This document shows positions 24,312-30,258 of a DNA stretch of 30,863 nt, one piece after another. Below the pieces are notes generated by a model. That model was not told the DNA's origin. It saw only the letters and a program-made list of their open reading frames with translations, and ran no database searches. Numbering within the stretch: position 1 is the first letter of the stretch; every line of letters starts with the position of its first letter. Source of the DNA: a virus. The DNA is taken from positions 1 through 30,863 of the IMG/VR virus record IMGVR_UViG_3300044712_001618; one strand, 5' to 3'. The position numbers and the translations under genes were made by a program.

Positions 24312-24567
24312 CGTGCACAGTGAGCGAAAAGCTCGAATTGAGCGCGGGATAGTGGGCTTATAAATCGTTCGCTAGAAAACAAATACCGGTATATAAAAGA
24401 ATTGGATCAGTTCCTACTGGTCTGCCTTCTAAGCAGCAGGTCGGGGGTTCGAGCCCCTCTGGTCGCGTTTCGTAAATAACGGCCCATAAAAGAAATAGAG
24501 CTAGAAACGGGCCGGATTGAGCGCGGCCGGGTTGACGATGTACCCGGGAAAGTGCAGGAATTCCGGA
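24312..24567. other. attP region (noncoding)
   Basis: 256 bases without a supportable gene. They contain the 3' half of a tRNA-Arg gene (24421-24467), AT-rich stretches with TATATAAAAG, two ATAAAAGAA copies, two GCTAGAAA copies and repeated motifs like ATTGAGCGCGG (24337 and 24516) that may be integrase or bending-protein sites. A weak promoter-like pair (TTGAGC at 24338, TATAAA at 24359, spacing 15) could serve the integrase. It adjoins the integrase gene, as phage attachment sites do. Confidence 0.75.
24421..24467 (+). other. tRNA-Arg(UCU) 3' fragment, attP core candidate
   Basis: Anticodon loop CTTCTAA (24426-24432, anticodon TCT) is followed by GCAGC, variable AGGTC, a T arm GGGGG / TTCGAGC / CCCTC (one G-T pair), then acceptor 3' strand TGGTCGC and G. 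No CCA is encoded. The upstream 30 bases do not form the matching D arm or the acceptor strand GCGACCA, so this is not a whole tRNA. Such a 3' fragment beside integrase is the usual identity block by which a phage restores the host tRNA gene on integration. Confidence 0.75.
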
Positions 24568-25836
24568 ATGCGCATCCCGTCGCCCTACACGATCCGCCGC
24601 CGGCCCGACAACGGCACCTGGCAGATCACGCTCACACGCGCGACGGGGCTGCCGCGGGAAGCCTGGGCCGCATGGGACCGCCGGGGGTTCGTTCGGTTCC
24701 CGGTGGAGCTCGCGCAATTCCGTCGGCCGACGTCCGAGGGGCAGGCCCGCCGCGGCGCTCTCGCGCTTATTGAGTATCTACGGCGCAACGCGGGGACGGC
24801 GCCCGGAGGTGGATCCACGGTCGGCGCCTGGATCCGGCTATTCCTGGAGGCCGATACGTCGCCGCGGGCCGCGCGCCTGGTCGCCGCCAACAGACCCTAT
24901 TCCCCTAGCACCCTCGCCAACTACCGCAACATCTTCGCAGTCCACCTCGAGGGCGACCCTATCCTCGGCTTCGCCATGTCCGAGATCTCCCAGGACGACA
25001 TCCTCGCGGCCCTGGGCCGGATTGCGCTTCACCCCGTCCTGACCGGCCGGCCAAAGAAGGGCGCTACGGCCGGGAAGGCGAAGCGGGGGAGAACTATGGC
25101 CGGGACGCGCGCCTTCGAAGCCGTCTTCTCCTTCATCCGGATGACCTTCCGCGAATACCAGATGGGTCACCCTCGATGGGTGGATCCGTTCCGATCCATC
25201 GAGCGCCCGAAGGCGACGCAGCGACGGACCAGGACCGGGCTTGAGGAAGCGGAGGTGGCCAAGCTCTTCGCCCCCGGGATCCTCGCGGATGAGATGGAAC
25301 GCGCCGTCGCCGCGGGGATGTTCTGGGCAGGCCTTCGTCGATCGGAACTTTTCGGGCTCCAGCCTGACGATCTCGACTGGAAGGCCCAGACGATCCACGT
25401 CCGCCATGCCTGGAAGCGTTTCGACTCTCCTGGGTTCCGCGAGCTCGGAGACCCAAAGCACCACAAGCTCAGGGACGCTCCCTTCCCCGACATCTTCCAA
25501 TCCGCCCTCCGCGCGCTTTGGAAGACCCACGGAAAGCACGAATTTGCTTTAGCCTACGCCGACGGTAGCCAGCCGTCCCCGCGCATGTTCGCCTCGATGT
25601 TTCGACGATGGGTAAAGGCTGCGGGGATCGATCTCAATGGCCGCAAGATCACCCCACACTCGGCCCGCCATTCGCTTGCGTCGGTCCTGGAGGCCCAAGG
25701 CGTTCAGCTTCGATACATCCAGGAACTGCTCGGGCATTCTGACCTGAAGACGACGAAGGGCTATCTCCATACCCCACAAGACGCGATCAATAAGATTACG
25801 AAGGCGATAGAGAAAAAGACGAAGGGGAAGCCTTAA
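24568..25836 (+). CDS. int: Tyrosine integrase
   Basis: Site-specific recombinase that inserts the phage at a tRNA-Arg gene, 422 residues from ATG 24568 (AGGA eight bases upstream). An N-terminal arm-binding/core-binding part spans about 1-190, and the catalytic domain runs from about 210. Catalytic residues are visible: Arg257 in AGLRRSEL, His364 and Arg367 in HSARHS, His390 in LLGHSD, and Tyr399 in KGYLH. The Lys of the beta-hairpin is probably in PKHHKLRD. The set is complete, so it should be active. Upstream lies the tRNA fragment; a strong terminator follows. Confidence 0.96.
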   Translation: MRIPSPYTIRRRPDNGTWQITLTRATGLPREAWAAWDRRGFVRFPVELAQFRRPTSEGQARRGALALIEYLRRNAGTAPGGGSTVGAWIRLFLEADTSPRAARLVAANRPYSPSTLANYRNIFAVHLEGDPILGFAMSEISQDDILAALGRIALHPVLTGRPKKGATAGKAKRGRTMAGTRAFEAVFSFIRMTFREYQMGHPRWVDPFRSIERPKATQRRTRTGLEEAEVAKLFAPGILADEMERAVAAGMFWAGLRRSELFGLQPDDLDWKAQTIHVRHAWKRFDSPGFRELGDPKHHKLRDAPFPDIFQSALRALWKTHGKHEFALAYADGSQPSPRMFASMFRRWVKAAGIDLNGRKITPHSARHSLASVLEAQGVQLRYIQELLGHSDLKTTKGYLHTPQDAINKITKAIEKKTKGKP

Positions 25837-25916
25837 AAATCAAATAGGTACGAATATTCTTGCAAAAATACGAACAGCGTGGTAGATTATTATCGGATTG
25901 GGAATTCCCGGTCGGT

Positions 25917-25954
25917 AAAGGCTTTTCGGTTTATCCGGAGGCCTTTATTTTTTT
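25917..25954 (+). terminator. Terminator after integrase
   Basis: AAAGGC (25917-25922) pairs with GCCTTT (25941-25946), with an inner CGG/CCG pairing around a TTTAT loop, followed by ATTTTTTT. It separates the rightward integrase gene from the convergent leftward P63C gene, whose stop lies at its edge. Its T run makes it strong in the rightward direction. The rest of the interval from 25837 holds no further signal. Confidence 0.75.
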
Positions 25955-26870
25955 ATGCCTCGTTCTCTTCAAGTTCAAGCCATTTTTGTTCACCGATCAT
26001 TGGATATACTCTTGTTAAAGCTCTATTGAATTGCGACCAGTCAATGCACGATTTCATAAGGACGGTGACTCCATAGATATGTTGAGTAAGCGCTGGATGG
26101 CCAACATCATCAGTTAGCCATTGATGATGTCTGACTTTTCTCTGTCCACTTTCTAGAAGTGGATTTCTACTTTCAAGCTCTTCAAGAATTCCAGGCGCCA
26201 ACCTTTTATAGACTATATCCTTTGTGTAGGTCCCTACCACGCTCGGACGGTTCACCTTCATCCCGCGCCATTCCCAGCCCTTAAGCCGAAACAATTCTTT
26301 ATAGAATTCATCCGGGAATCTCTTTGCCCATTCTGCCCATTCTTTGCGAAGATACTTATCAAGTATTTTCTGGAGCGCATCTTTATCCCTGACCTCTTGA
26401 TACCCGGTGGCCTCATCGATTAAAGCGATCACGCCGACCTTGGCGAAGCTGTTCAATAGCTTCCGGCTGCGGCGCGCAGCCTCTCGCATCTCAATGGGAA
26501 GCCAATTCTCTGTCTGCATCTTCAAAATCGCATTACAAATCTCGGGCAATAGTTCAGCCATATATCCATTTATCGGAGATCCTCGTCCGCCCTCAACTAC
26601 AAATTGAATCGGCTTAATTTGTGGGCTTTCTAAATCATTAGTAATAATAGAATTAAGCCTGATTTTTTCAAGGAAACGCTTCAAAATTGTGGTATTATGT
26701 TTCGGTTCTAAATTCCCGGATTGTAAGTTGAAAATTGAAATGAAATCACTGGCGCTGAATACTCTTTGCTTATCCTCAAGGACATAGCACCCCAGTTCGA
26801 TGTCTCCGATTTTCAACGTACCCATGTGGGTTGAGCGAAGGACTTTATTCGGCATTGGTTTACGCTCCAT
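25953..26870 (-). CDS. P63C domain protein
   Basis: 305 residues, reverse strand. The C-terminal part fits the P63C domain (Pfam of unknown function, often in phages and plasmids): EWAKRFPDEFYKELFRLKG, W-E-W-R-G-M-K with RPSVVGTYTKDIVYKRLAPGI, and a final RHHQWLTDDVGHPALTQHI. The N-terminal half includes GYMAELLPEICNAIL, also typical of these proteins. It may act as a regulator or antirepressor, but no activity is known. AT-rich codon use and placement between int and the repressor mark it as acquired cargo. A GGAG nine bases before the in-frame ATG at 26855 suggests a start five residues later. Confidence 0.8.
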   Translation of the reverse strand: MERKPMPNKVLRSTHMGTLKIGDIELGCYVLEDKQRVFSASDFISIFNLQSGNLEPKHNTTILKRFLEKIRLNSIITNDLESPQIKPIQFVVEGGRGSPINGYMAELLPEICNAILKMQTENWLPIEMREAARRSRKLLNSFAKVGVIALIDEATGYQEVRDKDALQKILDKYLRKEWAEWAKRFPDEFYKELFRLKGWEWRGMKVNRPSVVGTYTKDIVYKRLAPGILEELESRNPLLESGQRKVRHHQWLTDDVGHPALTQHIYGVTVLMKSCIDWSQFNRALTRVYPMIGEQKWLELEENEA

Positions 26871-26878
26871 TTATAAAA

Positions 26879-27400
26879 TTATTGTTTTGTAACCGTAATT
26901 GTATAGTAATCCTCAGCTGTCCCGGATTGAATACATAATAAAATTATAACACTTGGTGAATTGATGGGATTCATCATCCATCCAGATCCATAGGTTCCGC
27001 AACTATAATACGGTTGTCCAGAAGAAAATAAATCTATATTGAAGTTACCCTTGGCTGGAATAACTGTAGCATTCATAGGTCTCGAAGCTTCTATATATTT
27101 CTGCCCAGTAATGAACGGGGTGTAGGAATTGCCGTTATAGGATAGAGAAGAACTTTCCCATACCAATTTAATAATCTTATCAGAATTATTTTTAACATTA
27201 AGTTCAAATCCAGATATACCTTCAGCCCAGGCAAAGAATGACTTACTCTGCCATTCTGTGGTTATGGCGATCTCGGCAAGACCGGTATCATTTTCAGATG
27301 TAATTGTCGAAGTAAAATTAGGCGGAGGAGTATTCTCTACTGAAAGGCAGGACGTTAACGACGCGACGATAAAGAGAGCAGCTATTATCTTTTTCATCAT
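26879..27400 (-). CDS. Signal-peptide lipoprotein, probable lysogenic cargo
   Basis: 173 residues, reverse strand. The N-terminus MMKKIIAALFIVASLTSC is a classical lipoprotein signal: two Lys, a hydrophobic core and lipobox LTSC with Cys18, so the product should be lipidated. The mature part is beta-rich (GFELNVKNNSDKIIKLVWESS, then SYNGNSYTPFITGQKYI), resembling small beta-sandwich lipoproteins of unknown function. It has its own promoter and no structural role, so it may protect the lysogen from other phages or alter the cell surface, as phage lipoproteins such as Cor and Llp do. AT-rich, co-directional with the P63C gene eight bases downstream. Confidence 0.75.
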   Translation of the reverse strand: MMKKIIAALFIVASLTSCLSVENTPPPNFTSTITSENDTGLAEIAITTEWQSKSFFAWAEGISGFELNVKNNSDKIIKLVWESSSLSYNGNSYTPFITGQKYIEASRPMNATVIPAKGNFNIDLFSSGQPYYSCGTYGSGWMMNPINSPSVIILLCIQSGTAEDYYTITVTKQ

Positions 27401-27513
27401 TTCCCCGTTTTCAATTATTCATAGTCGGCCGCGCGGTCGGCATCCAATTATTTTTAATTATGAATTGCAGGATTTTACATTCTCCCCAATTTTTAGACGC
27501 ACCTGCGAGGCTC

Positions 27514-27541
27514 ATTTTACAACGTTTTTCATGGAAGTCAA
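27514..27541 (-). promoter_or_regulatory. Leftward promoter of the lipoprotein/P63C cargo
   Basis: Read leftward, TTGACT (27541-27536) and TAAAAT (27519-27514) are 16 bases apart. It lies just below the repressor gene and about 115 bases above the lipoprotein start. No operator-type GTCGGCAA motif occurs here, so the cargo could be expressed in the lysogen independently of the lytic genes. Read-through from the repressor gene is also possible. Confidence 0.6.
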
Positions 27542-27553
27542 TCAAATTATTTT

Positions 27554-27961
27554 CTAGCCATACGCCTGGGGTTTTGATTCCGCCGCTAATTGTCCTTTGC
27601 TTCTCTCGAGATCTGCAGCCGATTTAACGGTCATCGCCATTATTCTCAGGAAATCGTCGTTGACGTATTCCAGATCGGAGACGATCTCGGCGATCCTGGA
27701 CGGTGGTTTCCATTTCGCGCCGTGGCGGCCGGCCCAGTCGATGACGTAGTCGCGGCCGTGGTCACCGTCGGCAATTTCTTCTACGGTTACTCCGTACGCA
27801 TAGGCAATCCCAATGGCGTCGTGAACGTTCGGTATGCTTTTCCTTTTCTGGTCAAACCAAGAATAAACTCTTGCCCTAGGATATTTTGTCTTTTCAATGA
27901 GATTGGCCGGAGAGTCTCCCCGAACCGCTAGTAGTTTCCGAATTCCTCCCATGAAGTCCAT
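27554..27961 (-). CDS. XRE-family phage repressor (CI-like, no peptidase domain)
   Basis: 135 residues, reverse strand, diverging from the early operon. Residues about 5-65 form a helix-turn-helix domain of the XRE type: SPANLIEKTKYPRARVYSWF, then IPNVHDAIGIAYAYGVTVEEIADG. The C-terminal 70 residues are helical (RIAEIVSDLEYVNDDFLRIM) and may dimerise. There is no S24-type Ser/Lys autocleavage domain. The three phased operators upstream are its expected targets. The SD is weak (TAGGC) and a possible TATTTA -10 close to the ATG suggests near-leaderless mRNA, as for lambda cI. An internal Met4 could also start. Confidence 0.8.
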   Translation of the reverse strand: MDFMGGIRKLLAVRGDSPANLIEKTKYPRARVYSWFDQKRKSIPNVHDAIGIAYAYGVTVEEIADGDHGRDYVIDWAGRHGAKWKPPSRIAEIVSDLEYVNDDFLRIMAMTVKSAADLERSKGQLAAESKPQAYG

Positions 27962-27972
27962 GTAGCCTAAAT

Positions 27973-27988
27973 ATCGTCATTTGCCGAC
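27973..27988. promoter_or_regulatory. Operator A (imperfect)
   Basis: ATCGTCATTTGCCGAC matches the palindrome GTCGGCAATTGCCGAC at 13 of 16 positions, with a perfect right half TTGCCGAC. It is the operator nearest the repressor gene start, so it probably controls the repressor's own promoter. Confidence 0.65.
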
Positions 27989-27996
27989 GAAAAGTC

Positions 27997-28025
27997 TTGA
28001 CAAGTCGGCAAGGTTAGACTAAGAT
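27997..28025 (+). promoter_or_regulatory. Rightward early promoter (PR-like)
   Basis: TTGACA (27997-28002) and TAAGAT (28020-28025) are separated by 17 bases, a near-consensus pair. It drives the AbrB-like gene and the early operon. The spacer is almost exactly filled by operator B, so repressor binding would exclude RNA polymerase. The start point would lie near 28032, inside or just before operator C. Confidence 0.85.
28004..28019. promoter_or_regulatory. Operator B (between -35 and -10)
   Basis: GTCGGCAAGGTTAGAC has a perfect left half GTCGGCAA and a partial right half, keeping the outer GTC/GAC pair (11 of 16 positions of the full palindrome). It sits precisely between the -35 and -10 boxes of the rightward promoter. 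Confidence 0.65.
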
Positions 28026-28035
28026 GGCCCTATCG

Positions 28036-28051
28036 GTCGGCAATTGCCGAC
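28036..28051. promoter_or_regulatory. Operator C (perfect palindrome)
   Basis: GTCGGCAATTGCCGAC is a perfect 16-base palindrome, so probably the highest-affinity site. It lies across the expected transcription start and leader, just ahead of the SD at 28056. Spacing to operator B is 32 bases and from A to B 31 bases, three helical turns each. Confidence 0.75.
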
Positions 28052-28064
28052 AACTGGAGGGGCT

Positions 28065-28250
28065 TTGGATAATCTGGTTCGGATCAAAACCTATCGAATC
28101 GGGCAGAAAGGAAAGCGCGGCTTCTCTCTTTCGATCCCAAAAGCATGGATGGAAGACCATGGAATCAACGCCGGGGATGCCGTTGACCTATTCCAGGATA
28201 CCGAAGGGGACTTGATTTTAAGGCCCCGGAAGATTGAAGGCGCGGCATGA
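28065..28250 (+). CDS. AbrB/SpoVT-like small DNA-binding protein
   Basis: 61 residues from TTG 28065, with GGAGG four bases before; an upstream TTG at 28044 lies in operator C and has no SD. The reading VRIKTYRIGQKGKRGFSLSIP, then KAWMEDHGINAGDAVDLFQD and GDLILRPRK follows the swapped-hairpin AbrB plan (strand, S-I-P-K-x-W, helix, G-D-x-V-x, L-I-L-R-P). It is the first gene of the early operon, in the place where Cro sits in lambdoid phages. It may bind DNA and counter the repressor, though AbrB-like domains also act as antitoxins. No toxin gene is adjacent. Confidence 0.7.
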   Translation: MDNLVRIKTYRIGQKGKRGFSLSIPKAWMEDHGINAGDAVDLFQDTEGDLILRPRKIEGAA

Positions 28251-28714
28251 CCACCAAGCAGATTGCCGAATCCGTAGCAAGAACTGACCGGGCCGTCCGA
28301 GGATGGGTGAAAGACCTTGCGGAAAAAAATGCCGTAGTTGCGGAAAAACTTTCCGCAAGCTCGCCTATGGCTCCCGCCGATTGGAGCCTAGAGGAAACCC
28401 TGGCCATCATCGCCGAAGGGATGGGGCCCGAGGCCGCAGCTCTCTACCGGGACAACGCGACGAAGGAAGCCCTGCCCCGCGTCATCATCTTACAGCCGAA
28501 GCTGCCGCCCGCATCACAACTCCGCGAGCTCCGGATCATGGCCGCTGACCGGACCATCACCCCGGCGCAGGTTCAGCGCGCCCTCGGGTTCCTCCCGGAC
28601 CCTCCGGCCATCGAAGAGCCGAAGGCGACGGCAGAGGAAGCGGCGAATAAACTCGGGCCGGTAGCGGAGAAAATCCGGGCTATCGCGTCGGATGCGGCTA
28701 GGGGAGCGGCATGA
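28247..28714 (+). CDS. HTH-containing phage regulatory protein
   Basis: 155 residues, ATGA-coupled to the AbrB-like gene. The N-terminus MTTKQIAESVARTDRAVRGW looks like a helix-turn-helix, followed by a helix with a repeated L-A-E-K unit, then SLEETLAIIAEGMGPEAAALY and an Ala/Glu-rich C-terminal tail. Proteins with this N-terminal HTH and LEETxAIIxxGMG-like segment occur in phage early regions and are thought to be regulators. The gene contains a perfect nine-base inverted repeat and an extra half-copy (28316-28358). Function not certain. Confidence 0.65.
   Translation: MTTKQIAESVARTDRAVRGWVKDLAEKNAVVAEKLSASSPMAPADWSLEETLAIIAEGMGPEAAALYRDNATKEALPRVIILQPKLPPASQLRELRIMAADRTITPAQVQRALGFLPDPPAIEEPKATAEEAANKLGPVAEKIRAIASDAARGAA
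28316..28358. repeat. Inverted and direct repeat inside the HTH gene
   Basis: TTGCGGAAA (28338-28346) pairs with TTTCCGCAA (28350-28358) around AAC. A second direct copy, TTGCGGAAA, starts at 28317, 21 bases before the first. The direct copy follows a seven-residue repeat in the protein (L-A-E-K), but the inverted copy is not required by it. It may be a binding site for the protein that the gene encodes, or a chance hairpin. Confidence 0.5.
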
Positions 28715-28974
28715 GCAATATAGCCCCCGAATCAACGATCTACCGAATAGCGGCCGACATGGTCGATCTGAGCGAAAAGATGATCGAGGTCGGCATAGAT
28801 CATGGCGATACGGGCCTAGCTGACGACGGATTCAAGATCCTTGAGATGGCCAGGTATTTGATAACGGACCACCTTGAATACATGAACCAACGGAAAGGCG
28901 AATTAAACGCAGCCCGGGAGCGGGCGGACAAGGCCTTGGATGAGGCCAACGCCGAAGCGAAGGCGCAAGCATGA
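28711..28974 (+). CDS. Small helical early protein
   Basis: 87 residues, ATGA-coupled to the HTH gene. Mostly helix: an N-terminal IYRIAADMVDLSEKMIEVG, an acidic middle, and a C-terminal Lys/Glu/Ala coiled coil (LNAARERADKALDEANAEAK). No TM or Cys motif. It may be an oligomeric partner or inhibitor, but I do not recognise it. Its ending overlaps the next gene. Confidence 0.6.
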   Translation: MSNIAPESTIYRIAADMVDLSEKMIEVGIDHGDTGLADDGFKILEMARYLITDHLEYMNQRKGELNAARERADKALDEANAEAKAQA

Positions 28975-29000
28975 TCGCGAAGAAAGAGAAGGAGGAAGGT

Positions 29001-29162
29001 ATGGATCGGAAGGACTACAACGCTTTAGCTCTTGCACTTTGCAGAGCCGGTTATGACGTCGTTTTTATCGAAAAGGGGACGACCGCATTCATAGGACGCA
29101 AGGGCGAACTTGAGGCCGTGGAGATAATCGTCCTCAAGATCACCAAGAGGCCGAAGGGCTAA
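29001..29162 (+). CDS. Small early protein
   Basis: 53 residues from ATG 29001, favoured by AAGGAGG five bases before it; an ATGA overlap at 28971 offers a ten-residue longer reading. The sequence DYNALALALCRAGYDVVFIEKG suggests a helix followed by a strand, then FIGRKGELEAVEIIVLKITK as a second alternating part. Could be a small alpha-beta protein. Unknown function. Confidence 0.55.
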   Translation: MDRKDYNALALALCRAGYDVVFIEKGTTAFIGRKGELEAVEIIVLKITKRPKG

Positions 29163-29359
29163 GGAACTTCTTTAATGATTTCCATGAAGGCATTAGCGGC
29201 TTTCTTTACATCGGAGATTCGCAAGGAATCCAAGTCTTCGTCGTCAAGATCAGATCCGCTTGTTGGGAGTTGCACGCCTTCGGGAAACGTTCCGCCCGCC
29301 CCTAGGAAATTGACTCCTAACTCCAGTGCCTTAATCCAAATCGTTCGTTCATCACTCAT
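29159..29359 (-). CDS. Small reverse-strand gene within the early operon
   Basis: 66 residues from ATG at 29359, behind GGAGGG about eight bases upstream; a longer start is possible but unlikely. The reading is plausible protein: TIWIKALELGVNFLGAGGTF, a flexible acidic middle (TSGSDLDDEDLDSL) and an amphipathic helix (SDVKKAANAFMEIIKEVP). The acidic core and C-terminal helix would suit a DNA mimic or protein-interaction factor, but this is inference. It is encoded against the surrounding operon and ends exactly against its neighbour. No forward gene is supported in this interval. Confidence 0.5.
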   Translation of the reverse strand: MSDERTIWIKALELGVNFLGAGGTFPEGVQLPTSGSDLDDEDLDSLRISDVKKAANAFMEIIKEVP

Positions 29360-29449
29360 GGTTCTTTCCCTCCTTCGGGATTCGGTGGTTGTGGCTCCTT
29401 CCATCGTAAACCCGGGGGAGGGTTCTTTCAAGCAAATTCGGAGGCTCGC

Positions 29450-29662
29450 ATGAAACGCCCCCGCCTCGTCTACGCCATGAAGCGCGACCGCGACGGCACG
29501 CTCTACCGCAAGGCTCTAGGCCCCGGCGCGCCGTGGGTGCCGTTCGATGAGATCCCGGGACCGGCGGAGGTCGTGAAGCTTCCCGCGCCCAGGCTTGTCG
29601 CGGAGAACGAAATCTACCAGCAGAACATCATGCGCGATGAAATGAGGGCCCTATGTCGATAG
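29450..29662 (+). CDS. Small early protein
   Basis: 70 residues with GGAGG five bases before ATG. Basic N-terminus (RPRLVYAMKRDRDGTLYRK), Pro/Gly-rich middle (LGPGAPWVPFDEIPGP) and a final helix. No family recognised. It resumes rightward transcription after the reverse gene, and its end overlaps the next gene by 10 bases. Confidence 0.55.
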   Translation: MKRPRLVYAMKRDRDGTLYRKALGPGAPWVPFDEIPGPAEVVKLPAPRLVAENEIYQQNIMRDEMRALCR

Positions 29663-29853
29663 CTATTTGCCCGAAGTGCAAGAACGAAATCCCGGACGAT
29701 ATCCAAACGGAATGGACCCCCAAAGGCCGGAAGATGAAATGCCCTGGCTGCGGATTGCCATTGATTCTCCAGCAGTGGGTGCAGTCGGGGCACGGGAAAC
29801 AAAGCCCAAGAGGTAAAGACCGACGCGCTGAGCGCGCGAAGAAAGGGAAGTAG
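29653..29853 (+). CDS. Zinc-ribbon protein
   Basis: 66 residues. CPKC near 6-9 and CPGC near 30-33 make a zinc ribbon, and the C-terminal tail is very basic (GHGKQSPRGKDRRAERAKKG). Such small ribbon proteins often bind nucleic acid or RNA polymerase. Phage early regions commonly encode them. Specific role not known. Start overlaps the previous gene. Confidence 0.65.
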   Translation: MSIAICPKCKNEIPDDIQTEWTPKGRKMKCPGCGLPLILQQWVQSGHGKQSPRGKDRRAERAKKGK

Positions 29854-29855
29854 CT

Positions 29856-30029
29856 ATGCCGCTAAACCGTCCAGAGGCGCAGAGCATGGTCATGGAGATC
29901 GTCGATCAGATGGTGCTTCAAGACGGCTTCACCCGCGAGGAGATCATCAGGGTCCTCTGGCGCGAGGCGGTACAGAAGGCGATACGCGACGCGATCACAA
30001 CCGACCGGGTATTGGAGGCGAGGAGATGA
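29856..30029 (+). CDS. Very small helical protein
   Basis: 57 residues from ATG 29856, with GGGAAG upstream. The reading MPLNRPEAQSMVMEIVDQMV, then FTREEIIRVLWREAVQKA and RVLEARR is strongly helical and amphipathic. It ends in an ATGA overlap with the next tiny gene. No family recognised; it is kept because coding composition and overlap suit the operon. Confidence 0.55.
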   Translation: MPLNRPEAQSMVMEIVDQMVLQDGFTREEIIRVLWREAVQKAIRDAITTDRVLEARR

Positions 30030-30145
30030 TCTTAAAGATCCTGATTTCATTCGCGATAGGCGCGGCGGTACTAGCCTACTTGCTTTGCAAAGCCTCAGGC
30101 GACGAGAGCGAACGCGATGAGCGTATAGAGGAGTCATTGAAATGA
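30026..30145 (+). CDS. Tiny membrane protein
   Basis: 39 residues. An N-terminal TM segment at about 2-21 (ILKILISFAIGAAVLAYLL) is followed by a short acidic and polar tail (GDESERDERIEESLK). A single-pass early membrane protein of this size might act on the envelope or on superinfection. It is followed by another tiny TM gene with a four-base overlap. Confidence 0.5.
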   Translation: MILKILISFAIGAAVLAYLLCKASGDESERDERIEESLK

Positions 30146-30258
30146 CGGTCTTTCTCCTGGTATGCGCGGCGATCATTTGCGGCGCGGTTTTCCTAAGCGT
30201 CGTCGGGTCTTTCCTAGCGGCCGCTTATATGGCCTTCATGCAGAGGGGGAAACGGTGA
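30142..30258 (+). CDS. Tiny membrane protein
   Basis: 38 residues, mostly one TM segment at about 3-31 (FLLVCAAIICGAVFLSVVGS), with a basic end (QRGKR). It follows the previous tiny membrane gene with an ATGA overlap and precedes the HTH gene with a GTGA overlap. The pair could form a hetero-oligomer in the membrane. Unknown role. Confidence 0.5.
   Translation: MTVFLLVCAAIICGAVFLSVVGSFLAAAYMAFMQRGKR

Noticed and set aside
24390-24470. Complete tRNA gene
   Set aside because: Anticodon and T arms fit tRNA-Arg(UCU), but the upstream bases give no matching acceptor strand GCGACCA and too long a gap between the D-loop-like GG and the anticodon, so only the 3' half is tRNA-derived.
24358-24717. 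Reverse-strand 119-residue frame across attP
   Set aside because: It spans the tRNA fragment and the start of integrase, with no SD and unlikely composition.
28024-28215. Alternative rightward reading near the switch (63 residues)
   Set aside because: It overlaps the AbrB-like gene in another frame, has no SD and starts within operator and promoter bases.
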